From: Chara braunii
Lineage: Eukaryota; Streptophyta; Charophyceae; Charales; Characeae
Length of the DNA: 49,625 nt
NCBI GenBank assembly: GCA_003427395.1
Contig: BFEA01000023.1
Coordinates: 5,353,268 to 5,402,892 of the forward strand
Direction of reading: 5' to 3'
Shown here: in pieces, positions 35,283 to 45,759 of the stretch
Layout of the letters: every line of letters starts with the position of its first letter
Numbering within the stretch: the stretch's first letter is position 1
The notes under the pieces: generated by a model
What the model saw: the letters and a program-made list of their open reading frames with translations, nothing else
The model's database searches: none
What the model was told of the DNA's origin: nothing
Position numbers and translations under genes: made by a program

Positions 35283-36188
35283 TCCTCCTCGAAGCAGAAA
35301 GGACAATGGGAGCAGAAAACTTATATGAGAAATAAAGGGATGACAATAAAAAAAACTAGGGATATTGTGAAGTTTGTCTGCTGGGATTTCTATGATGTAT
35401 CCCTGCCTATTCCAGAACCTTGGGTACCTTCGTTCCCTTCCTTTTCTATCAGTAGGATCTTAGAGAAACTGGCGGATGATAGGGCTATGCATATAAATTT
35501 GTTGAGCACTGAAGGAAGTTGTTTCTTGGACTTATGGGGTAAAATTCGCAGGACGTTTGATTGGTCCATTATTAAGCTTGAAAGCGACAAGAAATATTTT
35601 TTGAAAGATTTTAAAAACAAATTTTCAAGTGAAGGTGTGTTTCACATTATGAGACTGAGATATAAGGAGAGTATGACATGAATCCTGCAGGATGTGTTAG
35701 CCTCTCTACGATAGGTTTCGAAAACCAGAATTGGACTTTACAAATCTGGTCTGCATAACCTGATTAAGTTGTATAACTCTATTAAGTTATTTCACCGTGA
35801 TAGATCTCGGACTATTCTAAAGGGAGTAGTTGGTAGATCTCTGACTTCTGTATGTGGTTTTCGATGTTAGACACTTACTATCGTGAATATTACTTATGAT
35901 AATATAATTAAAAAATCATTCATTATTCGTCTAGCTAGTTCGGTCATAAGGAAAAAAGTTTTATATAGTTTGCTTTCTGACTTTGTGATTTATAGATTGA
36001 GGGTTGTGTAAACTAAGAATAAATCAGTCGCTGATGTGTTGCACAATCATAGACGTATGACCCCGCTTCTTGCAGGTGTTTGCTCCTGTCCGAAGTATGA
36101 TCTTGCTTTTCTTAGAAATGAGGATGGACATGTTATAGTTCAGGTTCTCCAAGTTCTTTTATCTGCAACCTTCTTTGAGCAATGCTAA
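35283..36188 (+). pseudogene. GIY-YIG element, C-terminal segment with Cys/His motif
   Basis: The same frame continues from KTYMRNKG through WDFYDVSLPIPEPWVP, SRILEKLADDRAMHINLL and FLDLWGKIRRTFDW, over stops TGA 35679, TAG 35712, TAG 35868 and TAA 36009, to VADVLHNHRRM, GVCSCPKYDLAFLRNEDGHV and TAA 36186. The CxC...GHV pattern suggests a metal site. I do not recognise a named domain. Long conserved-looking stretches across stops show that it was recently coding. The region from 36190 to about 36270 still has short coding-like pieces, then homology fades; no reverse transcriptase motif (such as YxDD) was found. Confidence 0.6.
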
Positions 36189-36486
36189 TAATGTCCTGCG
36201 CCCATCTGGTCATTAATTTGTAGGAAGGTTAAAAATGGTTGTTTTTGATGATTTGTCACACATTCAAAGTACCAGTGAATGGGTTGGTAGCTCAAAAATG
36301 ATTCTTTCTTGTTTCCTCAATACAGTAAAAGGGGAAACCGAGTGTGAAGATGTGACAATTTTGTGAAATATTCGTCGAAAATGACACCACCTATTAACCA
36401 TTAGCGACACTGCTACTAATTGTATCTATATAACATAAGTGATGGTAGTGAAAAATGTTTAGGCATATGTAAAGTGAAACTAGACT

Positions 36487-36507
36487 AAAAAAAAAAAAAA
36501 AAAAAAT
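36487..36507. repeat. Poly(A) run
   Basis: 21 A in a row, about 300 bases after the end of the GIY-YIG element frame and in its orientation. It could be the 3' tail of a retroposed copy, but the interval between codes for nothing. Confidence 0.6.
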
Positions 36508-36557
36508 TATCGTGATTGAAATTGTCGTCAAAGTTGACTGGTTTTATGCTGCACTTG

Positions 36558-36629
36558 GGAGATTCACCCTAAGTGATAATTTCCGTACATGTTTGGTTCG
36601 GGTGTTAACCACTCCTACCAACTATGCTA
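36558..36629 (-). ncRNA. Possible tRNA-like sequence, minus strand
   Basis: TAGCATAGTTGG (A box, 36629-36618) and, 48 bases on, GGGTGAATCTCC (B-box-like, 36569-36558). The spacing is long and the stems are poor. Similar B-box phrasing occurs near 27190, so it may be part of a dispersed repeat. Confidence 0.3.
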
Positions 36630-36706
36630 CAACATATAAAAAACGTCCTCAATTGATTTACCTCTTGCATGACGTGTAAAAACTGCCTAAGTTCTACCTA
36701 GCGGGA

Positions 36707-36862
36707 TCTTATCATGTTGCAAGGACTCATAAGAGGTATAATTGGCGCATTCGACCTGAGCGGCATGTTTCATACGTTCCAGCATAAAAAAACAAACTCT
36801 TGCGTGACACGGCGATGATAACCTTTGACTTGATGCGATAACCGGTGCGCTCGACAGGTGGC
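36707..36862 (+). repeat. Diverged dispersed repeat, copy 2
   Basis: GAGGTATAATTGGCGCATTC, AACTCTTGCGTGACA and GGTGCGCTCGACA match phrases at 27545-27757 in order. This copy is richer in A and T, as after deamination. It is followed at once by GGTGGCGCCACTAACGAGG. Confidence 0.5.
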
Positions 36863-37365
36863 GCCACTAACGAGGACCGAGGTTGTTACATGCCCAGTTG
36901 ATCAATGAACATAATAACTGAGGATCCGCAATGTGATAAAAATGACTGAATGGACAATGCAATGCGAGTAGAATCTCAACTAGCAATGTGCATTCCGATA
37001 CATACAAAATGGTGTTTGATAGCGCAGGGAAGACTTAAATACAAATCCTGACCTGACCGGGACTGACCTCCTTCACGTAACACAAGATAGCGAACCAGAA
37101 TGCTAGAGTACTAATGACTAACCCAATCGATGTTTCAACGCAGACCAAACATACATCATGCTAATCACAAAGTGTGAAGGGGCCTGGCGATATAAACAGA
37201 AAAGAGGCGCCAGGTCCAGACATACACAGACGAAGAGGAAGGGATCAGACGAAGAAGCGGAAGGGGGAGATGAGAAAGTCGTCAACACCAAGTCTCGTTA
37301 CAAGTCCCAAATAATCCCTCTTCAAAATGTTTGAAGTCTCATGTCGAGTCTGGATCCAATGTCAC

Positions 37366-37370
<5 letters not shown>

Positions 37371-37426
<56 letters not shown>

Positions 37427-37552
37427 GTAGTCTGCTGATGCAGTGAAGTCAGATAGCGAGAGGGTGAGAAGGAGATGGTGGACTGAGAAGAGGAAGAAGA
37501 AGNNNNNNNNNNNNNNNNNNNNNNNNNNNNNNNNNNNNNNNNNNNNNNNNNN

Positions 37553-37612
<60 letters not shown>
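37371..37612. repeat. (CT)n microsatellites flanking a 50-N assembly gap
   Basis: (CT)n at 37371-37426, 76 bases of A/G-rich sequence, N at 37503-37552, then (CT)n at 37553-37612. The GA-rich side before the gap and the CT side after it could be an unresolved fold-back. Confidence 0.95.
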
Positions 37613-37616
<4 letters not shown>

Positions 37617-38682
37617 ATGCGAGGTACTAACTTGAGCATGTGAAGATGGCGCTATCGCGCGAGGCGATCCTTCGCCCTGCTGGGAGTGCTGAACCTCACG
37701 GCCGTGTCACGCAGGATTTATTTTCGAAGAATCAACTTGTCACCACTCCAACCGTGCGCGCGTGCTATACCTCTCACGACGCCCTGCGACAGGTCGGGAC
37801 GTCGCGAGGTACAACTTACCTCTACCCGAGGGGCTGTCACCACCCTCAGGTAGGCGTATCCTTGCTGAGCTACTGACCCACGTGCGAAGGCTTTTACATG
37901 CCTGAGTAGAGGTAGGTCGACCGAGGGCGTTTGCTCGATTGCTGTAACACTAAATGAGGTACGCGCGGTAAAATACCTATAACTGACCTGCTACGTACTT
38001 CAGGTCGAACTTTTTAATGGTAGTTTATTTCCGCTCTATGCTTTAATTTTCTGATGATCGAACCTGTCCGACTTTCCTAGCTGCTAAGACTCTCTATCCT
38101 ACTGAACAGATTATGTCACAATTGTTAACAAATAATACAGGATTTATATAAGACCATAAAGAGTATGAGAGTATTACCGTCGGGAACCCTTTCCACTGTC
38201 ACAAGTGCTGTGTGCCCAGGACTCTTCAACAGACCAAGTCCAGTTCAATCCAAATCACGCACAAAACAGACCTGCACAGAATAATGCAAAGACGGTTTAC
38301 ATGCCATGTAATAACGGAGTCAACCATCAATCATTGACCTTGTTCCTCACTTCCCAAACTATGTACGACAACTTTATCTTCCCTGAGACGTAAGCCCAAC
38401 CCCCTCACATTTCTTCAAAGGACCTTGGAGAGTGACCAAGACCATTTAGGCAATGACCATATGTGACAGTTTTACTGACCACAAGGTTTGACTTTAGAGG
38501 TGGGTATCAAGTCAAAGGGGAAAAGTTGAATCGCTAACAACCGACCTGTTGTCGAGTGATAACAGAAAATTGAGTCCCTTATGTAGGACTTCTCCTTCAA
38601 TTGCAGTAGACCAAAGCAAAGGCCTGCACACACACAGGTCAACAATGATTCAACATCCCCACTTGATTCCCACATAATGATA
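37613..38682. other. No gene recognised
   Basis: A 78-codon plus-strand frame starts right after the CT repeat (ATG at 37640) with ordinary composition but no family match. The rest has short frames only. Confidence 0.35.
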
Positions 38683-40720
38683 CCTAAGGGTCAAGCCCTT
38701 AGTTATGGTTTGCGAGCTTTGGGATCAACATCCCAAAGTCTAACCCATAGCTTCTACCTACCCTGAGTCGTCTGTCACTCCTCCTTCTTTTATTTCAAGA
38801 AGTTTCTCTGCCTATGTCTCATGCTGTCCCAGGGAAACTCATATTTCCCCTTACTCTCAGTACTTGCAGTTTCTCTTTCGCAGATAAGCACACCCTTTTG
38901 TGCATGCGCGATAATCTAACTGAGATCCACGCATGCCGTCCGGTGGTTTCTCCCTTAGGAGCCTATTAATGAACCGAGGCTATGCGGAACTTCTTCCTGT
39001 CTAATCCTTTTCCCTGCGGTATTTGCTTTCTCGTACGTTCCTTTTAAGGAACCTTTGGAGTCGCCCCCAATGAAGCACTCTCTTTCTCCCTTTCTCTTCT
39101 TGTCCCGACATACGCAAGTAGTGGGCTGATTCACTCGGGAATCTTACACTACTTGATCAATTTCAAACAATCTATTAGTCAGAAGAGTAGTCGAGTAGCC
39201 CCAACGGGAGCACTCAGTCACTCTTCAAAATTCATGCAGTTCTCATGCAATCAAACAGTTCATGCAATCTAGTGCAAGGGACAGGATAACTCACCCGGGA
39301 GTATCCTTTTATCAGTTAAGCAGATTGTTAGGAGGTCCATGTTGAGTCGTCTTAACACTTCACCCTGCATTCAAAGAACATTCTAGATCCAGGTGTTAGT
39401 ACAGAGTTCAAGTTAATAATAGGTGACTTTCCCGGAAGCCTCCTATTACTCCTTGATCAGAACTCAGTCTATTTTTACAAGTGTAATAGGATGATCCTAC
39501 GAGAGTCACCTTACTACTTACTTAGAGTCAGACGAACCAAGATTAAGTCAGTGGACTTAGGCAAGCCGAAGTGTCTTACTTGGTACGTGAGGATGTAGCC
39601 AAGCAGGCTATAGGATGACCCCACGGGAGCCTCCTATCTTCGGATCATTAATACTTATTTATGCCGCTTGTCGGTCATACCTAGACAAGTAGTAGGGTTA
39701 CTCACTCGGTAGTATCCCTCTACTACCCAAACATAATTATCATTAGTAGACCTCTTAATCAAACAAGTACTAGGATAATAGGATAATTCTCCCGGGAGTT
39801 ACCCTACTACCAGTTTGATGAGTAGGAGATCAGTCAAAACAACTCCAAGTTAAGTCGCCTTGACCGTTCCCCTACTTTACCCACTCGTCGTGAATGAGCA
39901 AGAGGTATGTCGACTTTCACGGAAGTCGACCAGATTAACTTAGACTTATGAGTTCGTGTACTCACCCGGGAGTACTTAATTCCCTTCCTAAGTCTAGTCA
40001 AATCAAGTGAGAGGAGAACCCCACGGGGACCTCCTATAACCTGATTCAATAAAAATTAGATAAACCATTAGTAACTTAAACAAACCAACTTCTTAGTCAT
40101 ACCAAAACAGTTAGCAGGGTTACTCACCCGGGAGTACCCCTTTTACTTGCCCAAACATAATCAACTCATTCTTTCCTTGTTAATTGATCCCCAGATCAAA
40201 CATAGTATTAGGAAACCCTCCCGGGAGTCACCCTAATACCAGTTCGATGCGTAAGAGATCAAGACCATTTTTAGGTTAGTTTGCCCTAATCGTTCATATA
40301 GATTGAGCAAGAGGTATTGTTGACTTACACGGAAGTCGCACGGATCGATCTAGACTTAGGAGTTCGTGTACTCATCTGGGAGTACTTATTTCCCCTCCTA
40401 AGTCTAGTCATATCAGTGATAGGAGAACCCCACGGGAGCCTCTCATTACCTCTGCTTTTGTTAGTTGTTTGAAAATGTGTACCCCACGGGAGTACCGGAC
40501 TAGTCACGCTTTGATTAATCACTTGAAGACATGTACTCCACGAGAGTACCGGATTAGTCTTGGATTTAGCTGGTAAGTCAACAGAGAAGACGCACGACAT
40601 CTTCTCGTTATCAATGTATGCATGTCGAAAGTCAACTTAGTTAGGTGGATGGCTGGGTAGTTCGCACGACGAGTACCCTTTTAGTCATTCCATGCAGGTA
40701 GCGTGACGACCCCAACGGAG
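38683..40720. repeat. Array of about 20 short GC-rich hairpins within a ~409-bp tandem repeat
   Basis: Units with the core ACTCACCCGGGAGT or CCCCACGGGAG recur every 40-110 bases, for example at 39290, 39613, 39788, 39960, 40020, 40120, 40217, 40425, 40480 and 40530. Most are inverted repeats (GTACTC...GAGTAC, GGAT-A-ACTC...GAGT-ATCC). Larger copies repeat with a period near 409-422: GAGCAAGAGGTAT at 39896 and 40305, and the CCCCACGGG(A/G)-CCTCC module near 39613, 40020 and 40425. At 38683-38701 and 38717-38738 are simple hairpins of the same style. No protein family was recognised on either strand. Confidence 0.75.
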
Positions 40721-43170
40721 ACCTCCATCATACTGCCTTTGTTTTCTCAAGCCCATGCAGGCTAGGTTCCTTCTCGGTTCTTCTCCTAGGTTCTTTTTCC
40801 TAACTTCAGACAGATTCTCAATTCAAACATATAATACTTTCACTTTTGATACTTTGGTCTTGAAGAAAAGGTATAAACAGTATATCGCATACTCACGCAT
40901 GCAGTCCGATAGAAGGGTGTAACCTGTAAGGGTATATGGGAAAGGAGTAGGTGACGCGTACCTTATGGTTCCCTGCCTCCATAGTTCCTCCTGAACTCCG
41001 GCAGAGCTCCCGTAATCGCCCTGTTGTCTATTTGTCTGAGTATCCTTTTTCATAGAGTAAAACTTCATATTCAAAAATATCATATCTTTTTAGGTAAGTG
41101 TGAAATCAAAAGGGAAGTAAGGGGATTAGTTTACAGGAGAATGGGGAAGGATGGAAGAGGCAGGCACCATCACATGGTGACGATGTCTCTCTCCTCTCCA
41201 ATGCCCCATACTTCTCAAATCTGATCCTCCCTACTCCTTTCGATATCAATCAGCCAATCAAGGACCCACAAGATGATGCTTAAGAATGAAACGATCATAA
41301 TAATAACTTTGAAAAAATACAAAGAAAAGAGAATCGAAGAGACCAGGTCAAAGGAGAGGGGAGAAGAGTGGAGGAGGCAGGTACCACCACATGGTGATGG
41401 TGTTCCTTCCTTTTTAGCGTCCTGCCCTTTCTTCTTCCCTGTCTCATGATGCTCAATATCATAAATAATCCCTACTTAATATTCAGTAAAATAATAATAA
41501 CAATAATAATAGTAATAATAATAAACAATAATAATAATAATAATAATTGTACGGAACATGATTGTGAATGTCATATAGAAACTCAAGTTGCGAATCCAGC
41601 GGCTGCCTGAGCTAACCATGCATGAGTATAAAGTACAAGTGCATCGAATATCCATCAAATAGAGCAATACAATAGTAATGATCCAATGTCCAGGCCTGCA
41701 GGCCATATTGTCACAATATCTGGGGTCACTCCTTGCTGTTGAGTGCCCGTAGGTTGTAATAGATCTGTCGTCGGAAGGACCTAGCGGTTCCTGAGATTCG
41801 TAGTTGTTACAACCCATGGAATATCAAGATCGTGACTGTTGTAGTATCGAAGGTCAAATGCACAGGCTTCCGGAAGATCCGGAGGTGACCCTTCAACCGT
41901 TATTCACAGCAGACTAAAGGCAAGTGGGCAGTGGTAAGTCTATCCTTGCTGAGTCAGCGGTACCCAGTCCCCGTCTCGGTTAGTCCAGTCAGCGAATATC
42001 GCGCGGGATTGTGTACACTCAGGGCCAGCGGGAACGAGGCAGGCCAACCACAAACAAAAATATAAATCAAGAGGCAGCGCCCAACCATTCATTAATTGCT
42101 GCGTGAGATATGCGGAAGTGCTGTCGCAACGACATGTGCGAGGTGGTCTGCAGATCCTCGGGGATGAAGTGGGCTTGAAGGTGATAGTGATGACTGTGGT
42201 AGCTGCCATAGCCGTTAGTGATCGATAGTGGCCGTAACCATCTGCAGCGAGTTTGCACTCGAATTGTGTTCTCAGTTGCCATATCTCTGAGTTTTGCGTG
42301 GACGCTTGTCGCCAGTTTGTTGTGCCACCGGTCTGCACGTATGTGGTGTGAGTACAAAAGCTAGGCTGATTGCAGAATAACAATAATAATATTAATAATA
42401 ACAATAATAGTAATAATAATAAAAATAATAACAATAAGAATAATAATACTAGTACTAATGAAATGGTATTCACCAGTTCGCAACAGCGGATGCAGATTTC
42501 AGGGCTTGACCCACAGTCCCCACCTTACCTGTGTACAATGTCTATGTTGACCCTTTAGAGTTGAATCCGTGACCTATGTATTTGTAACAGTGGATAGGTC
42601 GCGGCTGCTACAGCGCTGTGCTGCAGGTACCTCGAAGACGAAGCTGGAGCAACGGCGCTGCAGGTAAGTATGCCTCGCCTCCACCCAATCTCTCTCTCTC
42701 TAGTGCTACTCTAGCTATGGCGCCCAATGCTGAAGACTACTACTAACGCTACTAGCGCCCAGCGCTGAAGACTAAGGCTAACGCTACGACTACTACTGCA
42801 ACGCTCCTCCAGAGTGTTGCTGCCGAATCCTGAAGACTACTGACTGCCTCCTGCCTGCACGTGAAGTGCCTGGGAAGTACCTGGGAAGTACCTAGGAGCT
42901 ACCTCCCAACTACCTGCAGCCTGCAGGGCGGGTCAGTCTTATATAGTGCTGGCCCGTCAAGGAGGCTGCTCTTGCCAATGCCAAAACGTGCCAGACCCCG
43001 GGGTTGAAGCTCAAACGAAGGTTGTCTTGAAAATATGCCAAAAATGCCTGAGCTAAAACCCTGGTCTGGTGCCTGAGTTTCAGGGCAGGTCGAACTGATG
43101 AGGGCCTGAAAATGACCCTCAGTTTCAGGCTGAAAATACTCTGGGCCGGAAAGACCCTGATTTACCCTAA
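40721..43170. other. No gene recognised; diverged duplications and AAT repeats
   Basis: GAAGAGGCAGGCACCATCAC (about 41150) recurs near 41370 with only transition differences, about 219 bases on. Trinucleotide AAT/TAA runs lie at 41489-41548 and 42376-42450. A TATATAG element (about 42953) has no gene attached. CTGAAGACTACTACTAACGC and relatives recur near 42730-42840. Confidence 0.45.
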
Positions 43171-43325
43171 AACGACACAGGGCCTGTAGGCTCTCGTTTT
43201 CAGGCTTTCAGGCTGAAACGACACGGGGCCTGTAGGCCCTTGTTTTCAGGCTTTTGGACTGAAAACAACACGGGGTCTGTAGGCCCTCGTTTCAGGCTTT
43301 CAGGTTGAAAACAACACGGGCCTGA
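43171..43325. repeat. 46-bp tandem repeat, about 3.5 copies
   Basis: CGACACGGGGCCTGTAGGCC (or variant) followed by a CAGGCTTTCAGGCTGAAAA phrase; starts at 43173, 43219, 43266 and 43312. It ends 177 bases before the Ty3/Gypsy LTR. Confidence 0.85.
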
Positions 43326-43501
43326 AAATGGCCCGTGCAGCCTGTTGCAGGCGCAACATGTAACATTCTTAGTGAACGGGTACATGTTAATAGTAGTTTA
43401 ATGATCAAGGCAAAATGCCTTGTAAAGAATACTTTCCATATCATTTGTGGCCAACTGAACATTATGGCTCAATGTCCTGTCGAAGTTTAGTAAGAGGGCG
43501 C

Positions 43502-44523
43502 TGTAATAACCCTGTTCAGAAGTAGCCTGGGGCTCGGAACTCAGCCCCAGGCCACACAAATCTCAGAAGGTCTGTGTTGGGCTGTGTGACCAAGACACGC
43601 CCAGGCCTGAGTCTGTCGAGTGTGGTTGTGTGACCGCACGCTGCACACAGGAAATTCAAGAGTCAAACTCAACTGTAGAGTCAAAGGTACCGCACCAAGG
43701 CCCTGGGTTGGATACACTCACTTGTTGTGCGCAGGTACCCAGACAACATCCAGGCCGGAGGGAATTCGGTTTTAGGCCGATCTGAGCCCTCATTCACATT
43801 GAGATCTGGACGGTCGAGGGATACAGCAGCCGGGGTCCAGACCCCGCGTCAACGCTACATAAGAGTTGACTTCCTGGCTTTGACATTCATTCTGTTTTGC
43901 GTTGATGCTGACTTCACGCGTTGACTTCGACGCTGGCTTGACGCTGCGACGCTGGCTCGACGCTGCTAGCATTGTGACTTGGCGAGGTGCTGCTATTCCG
44001 GTATGGTGGCCGGCTTGCTCCTGTCTACTTGGCCTGCTGACGTGGCAGCTGCCATGCACCTTCGCTGATGTGGCGGCTGCCACGTGTACCATGCTGACGT
44101 GGCTGCTGTCCACGTGTTCTGTGACTGAGACTACATATTCGGCATTGCTGTTCTGTTCGTCGTCACTTCAGGAGGAGATCAGGCTGTGGGGAGTTCGAGG
44201 ATACGTACCTGGTGGTCTTCAGGTCGACATTGCTCCAGATGCTGATGTGGAACTGATTAGATGTGCTACGTGGCACATTGAGGATACTTGGATACTCGTT
44301 CAAACTATTGATTGTTGAGGTGGNGGTGGAGGAGGGAGCCCGAAGCAGGAGTGGGCATTTTTTCCTCTCCTTTGTCTTTTCTCCCTCCTCTCTCTTCGTC
44401 TGTGTATGATATCTCACCTCATTCTGTCTGGTCACCATTTTGGATTATTAGTAATCATCAGCCGATGGACATTTATCTGGACTTGCATTGTTGACAATTG
44501 TCTCACGATCTGGGTTCATTACA
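43502..44523 (+). repeat. 5' LTR of the Ty3/Gypsy element
   Basis: It starts TGTAATAACCC and ends GGTTCATTACA; TGTAAT/ATTACA form a perfect 6-bp inverted repeat with the usual TG...CA. The end lies 3 bases before the primer binding site. The length is 1,022 bases. A TATA-like ACATAAG lies near 43857. TGACGTGGC and CACGTG boxes (44036-44116) are in its right third. The preceding five bases are GGCGC; the matching target duplication would be outside the window. Confidence 0.85.
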
Positions 44524-44526
44524 ATT

Positions 44527-44538
44527 TGGTATCAGAGC
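44527..44538 (+). promoter_or_regulatory. Primer binding site (initiator Met tRNA type)
   Basis: TGGTATCAGAGC is the classic complement of the plant initiator Met tRNA 3' end used by Ty1/Copia and Ty3/Gypsy elements to prime minus-strand DNA. It lies directly after the LTR. Confidence 0.93.
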
Positions 44539-44639
44539 TATTCTCCTGACATTGACATTAGAATGCGGTAAGCGTCAGGTGGCGCTCAAGTAAGTAAGGT
44601 TAAGTAGGTGATGACATGGCAAGGGATATAGTGGGAATA

Positions 44640-45260
44640 TTGACGAGGTACATACCTGTTTGGTAAGACGACATTGCCGGGGATTGCTGATGTGGTACAC
44701 ACTTCACTGGCGAGAAGACATTGCCGAGNGTGCAGACGAGGTGCAGACTTCACTGGCGAGAGAAAGTCCCTACCAGGCTGTTGACGTGGCAGAAGGGACT
44801 GCCATTGGAAATACCGCATGCCAGCCTGGATCGCGATAGTGACATCGCGATCCCTTGCTGACGTGGCATATGTTGTGCCACGTCTGAAGACCTTGTACTG
44901 ATTGATGACGTGGCACTTCTTGTGTTGGTCACACGCGACAAGGTCTACCACAGGTGCTGAGGTGGCTTTGGGGACAAGACTGACTGCTGAGGTGGATGGA
45001 AGAGTCATCACACCTGTCTTATGAGGTGGTGGCTATCTGCTGACGTGGCAACAGACCCTTAGCTGACGTGGCATTACCTGACTGGCTGGAACGGTGACAG
45101 TATCTCACGAGATGCGTGGAAGAGGCACGTGGCGAGGATCAGGATACACATTTGCTGACGTGGCATCCTACTACTGGCTGACTGGTCATTAGAGTGCTGA
45201 CGTGGCAGGATCTGCTAAGTTGGCATGCCAGGGATGACACGTGGCAGGCAGGACTACTGC
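44640..45260 (+). promoter_or_regulatory. Array of TGACGTGGCA-type motifs in the leader
   Basis: TGACGTGGCA occurs exactly at 44782, 44859, 44906, 45041, 45064, 45156 and 45197, and once in the LTR at 44038. Near copies (GCTGATGTGG 44686, GCTGAGGTGG 44955 and 44985, GCTAAGTTGGCA 45214, ACACGTGGCA 45238) differ mostly by single changes. Known: TGACGTGG(C) is the plant hybrid C-box/G-box (ACGT core) bound by bZIP factors; ACGTGGC is the ABRE core. Inference: these may act as a transcription enhancer or a leader repeat. Confidence 0.8.
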
Positions 45261-45759
45261 TAAGTAAAAAGGGGCACTCTGAAGACAACGGCGGTACAAC
45301 TGACTGGAGTAATTATACAGCTGTAGTGNCAGCAGTCCGGGCGAGTGCGTGATCGCACAGACAAAATGGACACATCAGATTGACGAAGTTTGCTGACAGA
45401 TTGTTGTGATCGTTGTTGGCATATTTACCTGTTGTTGCTGTGTATGGTGTTTGCGTATTTACTTGTGTGTTGTGTCTGATCATATGGGCCTGTAGTGGTA
45501 CCTGTACACTCTCGAATATTACGTCATCACACAGATAAAGAACAACAATAGTTAGAAATAGAAATAATTGATTCTGATTTTTTTTCTTCGGTTATTTGAA
45601 ATCTTTCTGTGATAGATCAGTGCGGNCGTGAAATTTATTACCGTTAATTNATTATTTATTGTGCGGTAGACGTACAACACGTTGTCTTTCGTTTGGAACT
45701 CTCTGAAACTCTCAGTGCTCACCCGATTCATCCCACTCCTCTTCTATCCATTCTCACTC

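Noticed and set aside
27545-36862. The two diverged repeats as LTRs of a single 9-kb element
   Set aside because: No TG...CA ends, PBS or gag-pol order between them; the content is a nested mix of other elements.
37352-37369. Minus-strand TTTGGTGACATTGGATCC as a primer binding site
   Set aside because: It looks like a PBS in position of TGG, but I know no tRNA to match, and no LTR end could be fixed beside it because of the CT repeat and gap.
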